Positions 9,397 to 20,869 of a stretch of 64,000 nt of DNA are shown piece after piece. The position numbers were made by a program, and so were the translations under genes. The DNA comes from Saccharomycopsis malanga (taxonomy: Eukaryota > Ascomycota > Saccharomycetes > Ascoideales > Saccharomycopsidaceae), in the NCBI GenBank assembly GCA_004014935.1, contig CP025325.1, positions 1,240,001 through 1,304,000 on the forward strand, written 5' to 3'. Every line of letters starts with the position of its first letter. Within the stretch, counting starts at the first letter, position 1. The notes beneath the pieces are model-generated. The model did not search any database and was not told where the DNA came from. It worked only from the letters and a program-made list of their open reading frames with translations.

Positions 9397-11754
9397 CTAT
9401 TCGAACTTAATCCCACGACTGGGATCCCATACCCTTGACTGAGATTGAGACTTTTTAGGTTGAGGAGACACCAATGATGGCTCTTCTAGATGTGAAGAGA
9501 CGGATGTTTGACTGCTTAGTGTGGCTTGGCGGTTATTTGACAAGTTGGATGGAGCATGGAAACTTTTGTCGTTAATTTGACGTTCCAAGTCTCTTGCTTC
9601 TGCTCTTCTTTTGCTGACAAAATCGTCAGTTTGTTTGAGTAAATTGTTGGTTTTGACCAAGAAATCATTGTAGAACTGCAAACCCTCTCTGATATTGTCT
9701 ATCAAAGTCATAAACTGGGTGTGGACATTTTGCAATTGGATGAAAAACTGCTCTTTAGAACTGTTTCCCCGATGTGATTTACGTAATGTTTCGTAGTCTT
9801 TAAAGGCCTTGTCAATATTCTGTTCGAGGATCTTTTGATTGGCACTTTCCTGGCCAACTGCATCTAGTTCGTCTTTAAAGCCTTTGATATGAGTTTCATA
9901 GATATGGTCGAACTTGCCACTATTGTCGGATTCAGGATCCAATTGGTTTTGGACCTGTTTGTATTCTTGTATGACTTTAGGTAAAATGTTCATTTGCATT
10001 GACTTGATTTCCGCCACCTCAAATAATTTCTGGCGATTATTTTTCATCATATGGACGTCGTTAAGAAGACTTCGCAATTGAAGGATTTTACTGTCCAATT
10101 CTGAGTCAGATACGTTTGATGAGGCAGGAATCATGTTTTTCAAAGCATCGGGACTAGAATTGCACAAAAGTTCTACATTATCTTTTACTTGGTCAAACAT
10201 GTTCTTGAGAGTGTTATCGCCTTGCTGGGCTTGATGCCAGAGCTCCTCTGATTGGTTGATTTCTACAATGACAGGTGCTGCTGCTACAGAGGACAGTTCT
10301 CGTTTCCAGAAGTTTGTTCCGTATCTTTCTCGGAGCATCTTGTCTTCAGATATCTCTAACTGTATTCTACTTTTTGCACCGTCGATGGTATGTTTACTTT
10401 GCATGGCCAATTGGGAGATGTCATTGAGCGATGCAGCCACCTTGTGGACGCCCCCAATGCTACGCATCTCCTCTATTTGGCCAAGCAACGAGGACGGCAA
10501 CTCCGTGTCATCTGACAAGCCCTCAATCGATGCCGGCAAATTGCGCTCGGCAAGACATTTGTCAAGAATACTGTTCAACTTGGAAACAGGCTCTACAACT
10601 CGCTGTTTGACATACATTTCTTGTCGCTCGCGAAAAGCCTGCGCCATCTGGATGACCAGGTAAGGTAACAAGTCCACGAACAAAGGCTGGACTGTGTGGG
10701 CACGTGGGTTTTCAAAGCAATCGAGGACCAAAGGTTTCACCATTGGAGCTGGCTGGATTACAGATAATGTTGTTTCCACAGGGACAAGCTGCAAATAGAT
10801 CAAGTCGTTATCTTTTTCGCTGGTATTAAGAGCCGAGACAACTGCTTTGTTGAAAGACTCTGAATCGATCTGTACCTCTTTGCTGGTATATCTTGTGAAT
10901 GACATTGATTTTTTGGACAATTTGCTGGCCAACTGTAAACGAGCCACCTCTTCGCCGTGTTTACCTTCCGCAGCACAAGCCATTGACTGTCGGAACTGTG
11001 CCACGCCCTCAAAATGGAACCGTTTCACTTTGATGTGGTTAAGCCAGTCTGAACGCAAAGGCTCTGCCTTCTGAGCAAACGACAAGCAAGTCTCGTAATA
11101 TACTGCTGCTTGGGCAGCCAATCTAGCCACCACCGAGTTTTTCATCCCATTGGATACTGCCTTTTGCCAAAAGATCTCTTGTGCCTGCGCTAACATCAAA
11201 TATTTCAATGTATTGACAGTTTCCAGCTGCAAATCAACAGGCAACTCAATTCTGTTTCTACACGATTCGTTTCTTACAGTAAGCCTACTTAAATACTCGT
11301 AGCACCCAGCAGCATGCTGGAAATACAACACCGCCCTCTTGTAGCTTTCATCGGTGCTTTTAGCCTGACTTATGGCAAGCAGAGAGTACAAAGCGCCCAA
11401 ATTATACACAATATTCATCTGCTCGTATCTTATCGACTTGTATGTCACTGGCCCCGTGACATTGTATCCCAATGTTCCATACCAAGGAAACTCTGCCAAA
11501 TCGCTTGGAAATTTGTCCAACAATAACACTAGCTGAGCATAATACCCTTGTAGCGTCTCTAGGTTGTCTGCTGTTGACATCTGGTCATCCAAACAAAAAT
11601 AAACACGGCTTCTCATGTTCAGAAGACAATCCAAATCTTCCTGAAAACTGCCAGCAGACTGATAATATTCCGAAGCTATCACCTCCTTCACCACCGCCCC
11701 AAAATCAAAATTCTCAGTCGTTCGATACGGTATAGGTAACAAGTTGAAACTCAT
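9397..11754 (-). CDS. RIM20: BRO1-domain pH-signalling scaffold Rim20/PalA
   Basis: 785 aa. The start (SFNLLPIPYRTTENFDFG), the FPWYGTLGYNVTGPVTYKSI block, YEQMNIVYNLGALYSLLA and LKYLMLAQAQEIFWQKA are the BRO1 domain (about residues 1-370) in the form found in Rim20/PalA rather than Bro1. Helices about 400-690 form the V domain, which in this family binds YPX(L/I) motifs of Rim101/PacC. A short Ser/Gln/Pro tail ends the protein. Family role: at alkaline pH it is recruited by ESCRT-III (Snf7) on endosomes and brings Rim101 to the protease Rim13. The ATG at 11754 fits the family start. No intron is needed. The upstream region contains a long SINE tail starting about 315 bp away. Confidence 0.9.
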   Translation of the reverse strand: MSFNLLPIPYRTTENFDFGAVVKEVIASEYYQSAGSFQEDLDCLLNMRSRVYFCLDDQMSTADNLETLQGYYAQLVLLLDKFPSDLAEFPWYGTLGYNVTGPVTYKSIRYEQMNIVYNLGALYSLLAISQAKSTDESYKRAVLYFQHAAGCYEYLSRLTVRNESCRNRIELPVDLQLETVNTLKYLMLAQAQEIFWQKAVSNGMKNSVVARLAAQAAVYYETCLSFAQKAEPLRSDWLNHIKVKRFHFEGVAQFRQSMACAAEGKHGEEVARLQLASKLSKKSMSFTRYTSKEVQIDSESFNKAVVSALNTSEKDNDLIYLQLVPVETTLSVIQPAPMVKPLVLDCFENPRAHTVQPLFVDLLPYLVIQMAQAFRERQEMYVKQRVVEPVSKLNSILDKCLAERNLPASIEGLSDDTELPSSLLGQIEEMRSIGGVHKVAASLNDISQLAMQSKHTIDGAKSRIQLEISEDKMLRERYGTNFWKRELSSVAAAPVIVEINQSEELWHQAQQGDNTLKNMFDQVKDNVELLCNSSPDALKNMIPASSNVSDSELDSKILQLRSLLNDVHMMKNNRQKLFEVAEIKSMQMNILPKVIQEYKQVQNQLDPESDNSGKFDHIYETHIKGFKDELDAVGQESANQKILEQNIDKAFKDYETLRKSHRGNSSKEQFFIQLQNVHTQFMTLIDNIREGLQFYNDFLVKTNNLLKQTDDFVSKRRAEARDLERQINDKSFHAPSNLSNNRQATLSSQTSVSSHLEEPSLVSPQPKKSQSQSRVWDPSRGIKFE

Positions 11755-12067
11755 CTCAATTCGTCACCAACTAATTGCCATTCATTAAACCTTTAATAGC
11801 TCAAATAATGCTCTTCTTTGCCATCCCATCCTTCCTCTTTCAGCCTTTTTCGCTATTTACAATATGACGCATGTGTCATGTGACTTTTGCATAATGTTGC
11901 ATACCCACCATTGGCAAGTAAATACTTGAATTTTTTTAGCTTTTTAGTTTGAGTATAGATATTTAAAAGAAGGTGATTTCGATTTTTTTTGCTTTTAGTC
12001 TTGATAAGAATATAGTTGATTTTAGTATTAATTATATCAATCAATGATATTAATTTTTAGTAATTAT

Positions 12068-12606
<539 letters not shown>

Positions 12607-15594
12607 TTATATATCATTGAATAATTATTAGTATATTAAATTTATTATATCCCAACTTCTAATGAAATATAAATATTGTACCCTCAATATTGTAAAACTA
12701 ACTGTATATGCTCATTGCCATACATTAAATAGCTAGAAATGTTTGGAGCTCGAACCAGTTTTCTGTTTAGAAACGTTATATTCAATCTGCTTTTTAATAT
12801 AAATGTCTTTCATATACAGGGTGTTCTTTAGAAACTAACACTATATAAACTATGTCTATATAACTCCTGCCTGCAAGCATTTAATGGCTCAGATACACTA
12901 AAATTCTTAGCACATTATAGTAATTCTGCTGCAAGATGTCGTGCCTCCATAAAAAACATCATTTCTCAAGCTCAAGCAATGATATTCACCAAAACTTGCT
13001 GAGACTTTAATGTACAATATCACTTTTTCTGATGTCATCTGTGCACTGCACAGGCCAAAACTCAATTGCAATTGAGTTTATATTTAACACCTATTCAGAT
13101 CTTAAACATATCCCAATACCCACTACCGAGTTTTACTATGAAGGGACATTGTCCCAAAGCAAATTGACTATTACTCCACTTGTTTCTTTTTGCCAATTTG
13201 CTTCTCTCATGTTCCACGATTGCATTTCGGATGAATATTTGGTTTTTTGAATCCTTCAGAAATACTATTCAGCAACTTCAACCTCGTCTTCTTATGCAGC
13301 TGGACGCTGGAATGTGTTGATTGGTACAGTATGTCGCAGAATCCTACATCATCAAAAGCATGATCATCCAAGATGACAATACAAGATCACGCAACATGAT
13401 CAAAATATCAATTCCATTTCAATTAACTAAACAAAAAGATATTTTTTTTTTTAAAAAAAAAAAAAAACAAAAGAATTTCTGAGTTTTTGCAATTAGGCTG
13501 CTAATGAACAATAAACGGCTTGATAAATCAATACTGCTCCACTCCACATGCCTGATCATGCGATAACGGCATGCGAATATGCATGATCACGCGTATATAT
13601 CAGCCAGACGTTTACTTTTATGTTTTTTAAAATATTGCGTCTGCATGCGTCTGCGTCTGCCCAAGTTCCAACATGCGGTGTCCCGCAGACAGAGGCTTGT
13701 GGGACACATTGAGATATTCACCATTTGTTTAGTAAGTTTTAACTTGCTTAACTTGTTTTGTTTTCTTTTTTGGAAGCAATTGTTTCTATTTGTAAATATC
13801 TACTTCAGTTGCCGTAGTTGTGCATTGGAATTAGTAGTGAGGGTCAAAGGGCATTTCATGATGCATCTGTGGGACACTTCAAACGTGGGACAGTTTTCCT
13901 ACAGGGCTCGTAGCGTAACACATGCATGCGGGCATGCGTGCGTGCAGGATCACACAGGTTGTATGCGTGAGTGCGTGAGTGCGTGCGTAGCACGTTATCG
14001 CCTTACATGTTGGGCTACACCTGACACCGCGTCAAAATATTGTCAAAATTCTGAAAAGAGTATTATAGATTGATGATATCTGCTAAGTTTTGATAATATA
14101 TTATAAACTATAGTTTATATATGAGTATATATGTTGATAAGTTTTGATTTTTTGGTAATGGCAAGTCTTTCTCAAAGGGTTCTGGGAAATTTAGTTACTA
14201 TATTTACTTTCTACGCTTTTTTTGACCAAAATCAACTGTTAAGACGTATTTAACGCTTAACTGTAGTTTAAAACATGGGTAATCATATCTTTTCAGGTTT
14301 TCTTTAGTGGTGCACTGTAAAGTACACTCATATTGACTAATTGTAATGTTCCAATTACCACTTTTCCATTGGTTTGGTGAAACAACAAGATATTCACCCT
14401 GTATTCGGCAAATATAATGTAATTCTTAAACGGCTCTTAGCATCATTCCATAGCATTCTGTTTGTATTAAATAAAATATATACCAAAGCAGGTAGGCAGA
14501 TAGGCAGAAAGTAGAAACCCCGTTAAACTTGTACATTCTGATAAGAAATAGAATATAAATGAGAACAAGCACAACCCAACATTGTCAATGCTACTAAGAA
14601 ACATAATGTCGTAATTGATCCATATATTTCGTCTTTGGGGCGCCGTTTAGAGGCACAAAAAAATGAGATCTGATCAGGTACCTTGGAATAAAACTATATT
14701 ATTTACAAATTCTTCAAGATATTTTGAGAAACTATGCCAAAATTACATTTTAAAACTAACATTAAACTATTATACATTACAATCTCTCCAAAACATGCTT
14801 TGTAGGCTACTAATACAAGTGTAATTGCTGTTTAATAGCCCTAGTTTCTCCCACATCTATCACCTTTATTGTTGCCATTAAAAAAACTATCATATCCGGG
14901 TAAAATTATGTCAAAAAACCCAAGTGGCCGAACCTGTTTTGTTATGAACATTGGCCTACTCAATATTTGTCAAAAATGATTAGCGAATGAAGATCGGCTC
15001 GGATCCCGTTTATATGGGGGTTGAAATATGGGTTTAGAGTCAATTTTCCACTCATTTTCTGTTATTTATTGTTTATAAGCATTGCTTTTGGCTGGAAAAA
15101 TTTTTTAATATGTCAATATATTTTTTGACGGCAAATCTTCCTAGTTATTATTTTTTGTAATTTTGTAATAAGGACAGAGCTGTTAGATTCTAAGCTATCT
15201 GAAGTTTATGGTATCATAGTTTTATGGTATCATAGTATTAACAAAGAAAGCTATTAATAAAATGTAATTGCAGGGGCATAATTTTTAATTGATTGTTCGA
15301 TCATGGCATTTTTCCATTTATTTAATCTTCTCTTTTACTGTTTTTCTCTTTAAAACCTTACAAATAATCAAAACAAAGATTAAAAGTGATATTAAATGTA
15401 TAAGAAAAGTGTGGGTCCGAAAAATATTAACCAAATAGCAATGAGTTTTTAAAAAAATAATGATAATCCTAAACCTAAAAAACCACAGACAAAAATACCT
15501 AAAAAATGAAAACAAAAATAGAAAACAGACAATAATACCTAAAAAAAACCTAACCAAGAACTAAAATGAGAATTGAAATACCAAACCTAAACGT
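12607..15594. other. 3-kb gene-free region with palindromic motif clusters
   Basis: No coding sequence is convincing here. Noted elements: a T12/A14 palindrome near 13441-13467, which could form a hairpin; five CATGATCA/TGATCATG sites between about 13360 and 13590; GCATGC-rich stretches at 13640-13660 and 13918-13950; and GTGGGACA at about 13695, 13868 and 13887. The open frame at 13579-14073 has Cys/His-rich, low-quality content produced by these repeats. A regulatory or structural role is possible but unproven. Confidence 0.6.
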
Positions 15595-16569
15595 TTAAAT
15601 GAATTTATTAAAATGATGATTATCCAACCAGCCAATCTTCTCAAAAGAAGCAAACAATCTACTAGCTTTATTGACGTCAATTCTACAAGCCTTCTGGGCG
15701 TCTGTTCTTCTGAAAGGCAAATTTTTCTTCAATCTGCTGACTTTTTCAGCAAATAATCTTCTTTTCGAGTCCAAATAAACATTACAAGGAAGTCTTAACA
15801 CCGAGGCCAACGTAATTTCTGCTGGATGCAACATATTGAGCAAAGGATCATGGGACAAATCCATAGGAGAGCCTTTCCACTCGGTAGACAAACATCTATT
15901 GTTTGGAAGAGTATCAAGAGATGGACAATAATTTGGAAGAGATTCCCAATCTACAAAAGTTGGTTTTGCTGGGGAATCTGCTTTAATTTTTCTTTTCTTC
16001 GGAGTAATAACCACATTTTCTAGATCTCTTCCATCTGAACTCGATTCAAAACCCTTCTTGTTCACACTTCTTCTCGTACGAACTCTATCATACTCTGAAA
16101 CATATTCATTACTGTAATCACGTGTTCTTCTCCTACTATAATCACTATAATCATCACGTGCTCTTCTTTTAAGAGTTAGGGCTGGTTTTTTTGATATTAG
16201 AGTGGTTTTTTTACCAGAAGAAGAAGCCAAAGCATAGTAATGGTTCAAAAAAGAAGAGCAATTGCGTTTATACCGACTTTCATGTATCTTTTCCCATGCA
16301 TTGATCTTAAATGAGTAATCTTTCAATTCTGCTAATGGAAAGCTGCATTCTGGACTTAAAACTTTGCTGATATGCTCTGCCTCTGCTTCTGGCTTGTTTC
16401 CTCCAATATTACCTATCGGTGTGCTTCTCACACTAGGTGATAACGGTGGTGACGGAATAAGTTGACTTTTGACCAATTCTAACTCCTCTGCAGGCTTGCA
16501 TTCCTCTATACTCCCTTTCCCTTTATATAGCATGTTGCCATTATATATTGTAACCACTGACATCCTCAA
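15595..16569 (-). CDS. SWIRM-domain protein, Fun19/YOR338W-like
   Basis: 324 aa. The C-terminal 80 residues (LHPAEITLASVLRLPCNVYL, SKRRLFAEKVSRLKKN, FRRTDAQKACRIDVNKASRL, FASFEKIGWLDNHHF) form a SWIRM DNA/histone-binding domain in the arrangement of S. cerevisiae Fun19 and its paralogue YOR338W and of the S. pombe Laf proteins. The middle carries Arg/Asp/Tyr repeats (YSDYSRRRTRDYSNEY) and a basic patch PKKRKIK that looks like a nuclear localisation signal. The N-terminal region has a PSPPLSPS stretch. It is probably a nuclear, chromatin-linked protein; the exact role is not established. It is flanked on both sides by unusually long non-coding DNA, as often seen for tightly regulated genes. 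Confidence 0.85.
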   Translation of the reverse strand: MRMSVVTIYNGNMLYKGKGSIEECKPAEELELVKSQLIPSPPLSPSVRSTPIGNIGGNKPEAEAEHISKVLSPECSFPLAELKDYSFKINAWEKIHESRYKRNCSSFLNHYYALASSSGKKTTLISKKPALTLKRRARDDYSDYSRRRTRDYSNEYVSEYDRVRTRRSVNKKGFESSSDGRDLENVVITPKKRKIKADSPAKPTFVDWESLPNYCPSLDTLPNNRCLSTEWKGSPMDLSHDPLLNMLHPAEITLASVLRLPCNVYLDSKRRLFAEKVSRLKKNLPFRRTDAQKACRIDVNKASRLFASFEKIGWLDNHHFNKFI

Positions 16570-18040
16570 TTCCTTTGCTTTGATCTCTCTCTCATGATAT
16601 TTCGCTTTAGAATGATTATCAATTCTTTATATATATACGGAAAAAAAAAGAGCTTAAAAAGAAATAAAAAAAGAAACATGCAAAAAAAGTAAAACAAAAC
16701 TTTAAAAAAATTTAAAAAAAAAAAATTTTTCTTTTCTTTACGTCCCACACATAACCGTTTTGACCACGCCAAAAACTCAATTGCTTTGAAATTGCCTTCT
16801 TCACCGTAAAATACATCCCTCACAAAAGATATGCCTTGCAATTTGTGAGAAAAGGAAAGGAAATTAGATAGAGAGGAAAAAATAGACAAAAATAAAGGCA
16901 AAAAAGAAACGACTTTCTGCATCCTCGACGCATGCATGCAGACATGCATGCTTGCCGTGGCCTTAAACTATTTTGTAAGATGGGACGCTGTCTTATGCTG
17001 CATCCTCATGCAGTGCCCGTTGAACCACCATGTCGTTTCCTGCATATTGTATTATGACGGGCCAGGGTGTTGATGCGGTTTTGGGCTTACTGAATCAGGC
17101 AATTAATGCCAATACTCAATTGGAAACAAAGCCTAGCACGTAGATTGATAGCTTCTTACCTTTGAAAATACATAGATAAGAATGCCTTGCTTTAGCACAG
17201 GTTTTCAGCCTTATGGTAAAACTAAACCAACTTTTAATGCATGCATCGGACGCACATTATATATAAATATACTACTTCTATAGATTGATCCTGCATAATC
17301 CTGCACTATCCACGTGCTCAGACGCACTATAGCTGTGGGACAGGAAAAGACTATATATTTGGAGTTGTATGTATTTTTCTTATCAGCATATGGTTATTAT
17401 TGCTGAGACTGTCCCAATGATGCCCCAAGGGCTAATGTCGCAGACAAGCTGTGGCTTGTTGCACTAGCCGGTGCCTAAGTGCTAATCGGCTTGTTCGTAA
17501 CCTGTTTGGCTGTGGCTGGTGCCACCCATTTATATGGTAACAAACAATTGTAAAGGTGTCTTTAATACCAAACATACTCAGAAATAGCTGTTATTCTCTG
17601 TATAAAGCAGAACAGCTTTTCCAGGCCATATTTGAACGCCAGAATGGGACAGTACAACTGAATTTTAGTAAACACATGGCTTAATTATGACTATTATAGT
17701 GTAGGAAACTTAATTACATGTGGTGGCTGCAAACTAAATGTCTTTAGAGCCTTTTGAACGACTGTTCGCATGAATGTTGGAGTATCTAATGAGTGTAGAC
17801 AATACAAGGGGTTTTCTAGGGCCTATAATGGCACAATTCTGCGCAGATCGTTGGTTTTTGTTGGTATCATAACTCATCGTCATGTGTTTAGTACATATGA
17901 TATATTGAGGCTTCCCCAGACTGAATACTAATTATCATCATCTATTCAATTGTTGTACTATATTAATTTAGCTTCTGTAGCGATGAGTTTATATTATGCA
18001 CCAATGTGGATAGATAATGTTCATCATATTCCAATTACCA
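16570..18040. other. Long upstream region of the FUN19-like gene with GCATGC and TGGGAC motifs
   Basis: No gene is seen. Poly-A/T tracts at 16640-16740 lie just upstream of the start. A GCATGCATGC-type cluster is at 16930-16955, with another TGCATGCA near 17239. TGGGAC/GTCCCA cores occur near 16981, 17334, 17411 and 17645. The same words recur in the gene-free region on the other side of the gene, which suggests shared regulatory sites. Confidence 0.5.
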
Positions 18041-18044
18041 ACTG

Positions 18045-18390
18045 AAGGCTGGGTAAAACGAAAGCTGGATATACAAAAGGACAGAAGTCTAAAATGAATG
18101 AGGAAATAGAGTCTCGCGTAGTGATTATCGATATCTAACAAAGTGATTGATATTTACAAGGCTAGTGTAGACTCGTGAATATATCGAAACAACGGGCTAT
18201 GAGTATCGACTAATAAGTCAGACCAATAAGTATTATTAAAATGAAAGAAGGAGAACAATTGTAATCAGAATAAACATAAATAATGGAGTCTTAATGTATA
18301 TAGTCAATTAAGCCATAGGACTAGAAGCATATAGGAATTTACCACCAATGATATAAAGGATCTGTATCTTCTTGTCACTATGAGGGACAC
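18045..18390 (+). repeat. Solo-LTR-like fossil (family B)
   Basis: It shares dispersed blocks with the copies at about 32900, 33448 and 56193: GAGGAAATAGAGTCT, TAGTGATTA, GTAGACTCGT, GACTAATAAGTCAGACCAAT and CCATAGGACTAGAAGCATAT, in that order. Its 5' end is less clear than in the other copies. It contains no internal coding domain. It is best described as an old, degraded solo-LTR-like repeat. Confidence 0.6.
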
Positions 18391-18655
18391 CAGCACAGTT
18401 CTGGTTAGATTCGATTATTGATTATTTAAAATTAGTTTTTATCTATTAAGAATTTGTAAGTTTTTATTGAATGTACAATTTTCATAATCAATTAGATATA
18501 TTAATTCTACTGGTAATTGATTAGAAATATACAATATAAGTAATTCATTTTTTGGTATTTAATTTTAAATACCAACTATTAAAACCGTTGAGAAAATGGA
18601 AATGATAAGCATGGCCAGCATGTAGAATAAAAAATGTATAGCTATTGTAAACCTT

Positions 18656-20869
18656 TCAATAAGCAGTACCAAGAAGCTCTTTTAAGGAGGTACATCGAGG
18701 AGAGGTTTTCATCATTGAAATTCCAGTTTTGGATGTCTCGTTCAGTGCGGATCCAGTCCACTCATTGTACGAATCATTAAAACCGGTATCGCTTGACTCT
18801 CTTTCAGAGTGTCTTCTCTTTCTACCACTGGCAGATCTGTGTAGTTCGGTATTGGGGATGCTGGAAAGATTGTTTAGCGAGGCAGAATGAGGGGTTTGTT
18901 TTGTAGGACTATTATTAGGCAAATACAACGAGCTGGGTCTCTTTTTATTGTTGAGATACTCGTAGATTTCGGTTTCTAAGAAATCAAATTGCACATTTTC
19001 AGGAGATCTTTGTACTTGTTGCCTTGGTTTTATTGTAACTGTGGATTTTGTTGGAGTTTGAGGGAATGAATTACGTTTTGTATTGATATGTTGGTCATGT
19101 TCAAGTGGATAAGCTGGCAAATTAATATTTGAGTCTTCAAGTTCCTCCATCTCGGAAATGACAAACATGTCGTTGCAATCAACAATCGGCGCGACACTCA
19201 AACGACGTTTATCTTGCTGGATGTCACTGTTTGCATGACAGTTCGATGGTAGGACAGAGTTGTTATTTTTCTCCATGTGAACCATTTCAGGATCAACACA
19301 GCTTTCCTCAAACGCTGTTGTTCCTCTTTCCTGCTCATCACTGGTGATGATCAACCAATCAACCTGGCCGATTTTGTTTTCCAATTCAAATATAAACGTG
19401 GAACGCAAATTACCAACAGAAGTTTCATACTTCCAATTGTTGAAAAACCATTGGCTCATCACCAACTTTGACACTCTGACTGCGTTTTCCACATCATAAG
19501 CCTCTTCCAACTCCTCCTCCTTGCTGTCTTCATTGGAGCTTTGTATTTTAGTCAACAATATATTGTTGCTGTCAAACCGTTTCAAGTATTCCAAAGATAT
19601 CTCCGTGGTGTTTGCCAGCAAAGTTTTGTATGGATCCTGACACAATTTTCTTAGCAAAACACCTTCGTCAAAATACAATACGCCATTAGACGAGTATACT
19701 GTAGCTTTCGAACTCGCGATGCGGTCCACCAAGTCATCCAAACTGGCATTCTTCCGAGGCAACCTATGTTTGGGAACAGACACTACCAAAGCATGTTCAA
19801 CAGAAGTTGGCTGGTATGGCACTGGGGGATACTGACCAAGTGTCGAAATTGGAAGCTTTTTGGGGCTGATGCTGCCTTCAGTGATTATGTTTCTGAGATA
19901 GGCATAGAACACTCTTTGAAAAGCGTTATTACGGATCACATAGTACTGTTTATAGAAGTAGATGTCGCGGTTTGTATTGGCCAACTCGCTGTAATGGGGT
20001 GTTTGGAAACATAAGGCAGCTGCCACATTCAACACCTCGCCAATGTTGACTCCACTGGCTAGATGGCACCATGCGGCAACCACCAAGTCTAGATATCCTT
20101 GTAAAAAATACGGATGGCTGCTTGTAGGTAAACAAGCGGGAAGAATGGTGTAGAAACTGGAGGTCGTACCTATATTTTCATCCTCTTCTTCTTCCTTAAC
20201 AAATTGCTCGTAAGCTTCGCCAGTGACCAAACCTCCAGGAAGTAAAGACAAAATGACTCTGATACTGATAATTAACGTGAGAACACTAGCATCGCTGATT
20301 CTACTCTTGAGTTTTGTTCCCCAGAGCGTACAGCCATCATGTGGAAACAAGTCCTGGATAAACGATTTTGCAAACAATAGATTGTCGGTATCCAAATGTT
20401 CCAAACTAGGAGCAAAGATCTCAAAAACACTATATGGAAATTCATCCTCAGCAATTACGGTCTTCAATCTCTTCATAAGCTCAAGCAAAACATATCTACA
20501 AGACCGGTGATTGATACCATTTGGCTTGGAAAAAATGTCAAAACCACAATGTGTCTCGCCTTTCACAATTACCTTTTCAAAAGCCCTTTTGTCATAAATA
20601 TAATAGCGGGAATGAAGCTGGCCTCGACTGTTGTTCAATGTCTGTAGCACCTCTGCCATTGTACTTCTGTCCTGTGTAACAACACCATGGAGACTTTTCT
20701 CAATGGAAAAGCTATTGTATTTCGACTTGCCACAACTCACTTCGTGGATAAGAACCGTCTCAGAGTCAGAATCAGTTTTTGGACTCGAAGGAGACATAGA
20801 GTTCTCTGTTTCCCGAGGAAAGGATATGTGGTTTTTGTTAATCTTACGTTTGAATATATTGAGTCTCAT
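18656..20869 (-). CDS. Msb1-like (DUF1708) polarity protein
   Basis: 737 aa. Residues about 85-400 contain FPYSVFEIFAPSLEHLDTDN, SDASVLTLIISIRVILSLLP, GGLVTGEAYEQFVKEEE and ILPACLPTSSHPYFLQGYLD, then LGQYPPVPYQPTSVEHALVV. This order matches the N-terminal RhoGAP-like DUF1708 domain of yeast Msb1 and related fungal proteins, which act with Cdc42/Rho1 in bud emergence. The C-terminal third is low-complexity, Ser/Asn-rich, with SP/TP phosphorylation-type sites. S. cerevisiae Msb1 is longer (over 1100 aa), the difference being in the disordered tail. The assignment rests on recalled block similarity and could be to another DUF1708 member. Confidence 0.7.
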   Translation of the reverse strand: MRLNIFKRKINKNHISFPRETENSMSPSSPKTDSDSETVLIHEVSCGKSKYNSFSIEKSLHGVVTQDRSTMAEVLQTLNNSRGQLHSRYYIYDKRAFEKVIVKGETHCGFDIFSKPNGINHRSCRYVLLELMKRLKTVIAEDEFPYSVFEIFAPSLEHLDTDNLLFAKSFIQDLFPHDGCTLWGTKLKSRISDASVLTLIISIRVILSLLPGGLVTGEAYEQFVKEEEEDENIGTTSSFYTILPACLPTSSHPYFLQGYLDLVVAAWCHLASGVNIGEVLNVAAALCFQTPHYSELANTNRDIYFYKQYYVIRNNAFQRVFYAYLRNIITEGSISPKKLPISTLGQYPPVPYQPTSVEHALVVSVPKHRLPRKNASLDDLVDRIASSKATVYSSNGVLYFDEGVLLRKLCQDPYKTLLANTTEISLEYLKRFDSNNILLTKIQSSNEDSKEEELEEAYDVENAVRVSKLVMSQWFFNNWKYETSVGNLRSTFIFELENKIGQVDWLIITSDEQERGTTAFEESCVDPEMVHMEKNNNSVLPSNCHANSDIQQDKRRLSVAPIVDCNDMFVISEMEELEDSNINLPAYPLEHDQHINTKRNSFPQTPTKSTVTIKPRQQVQRSPENVQFDFLETEIYEYLNNKKRPSSLYLPNNSPTKQTPHSASLNNLSSIPNTELHRSASGRKRRHSERESSDTGFNDSYNEWTGSALNETSKTGISMMKTSPRCTSLKELLGTAY

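Noticed and set aside
9397-11754. Calling the BRO1-domain gene BRO1
   Set aside because: The start, the FPWYGTLGYN block and the short C-terminus match Rim20/PalA, not the longer Bro1.
13579-14073. 164-codon open frame, Cys/His-rich
   Set aside because: Its content comes from GCATGC/TGCGTG repeats, shows no domain and has no conserved-looking start or context.
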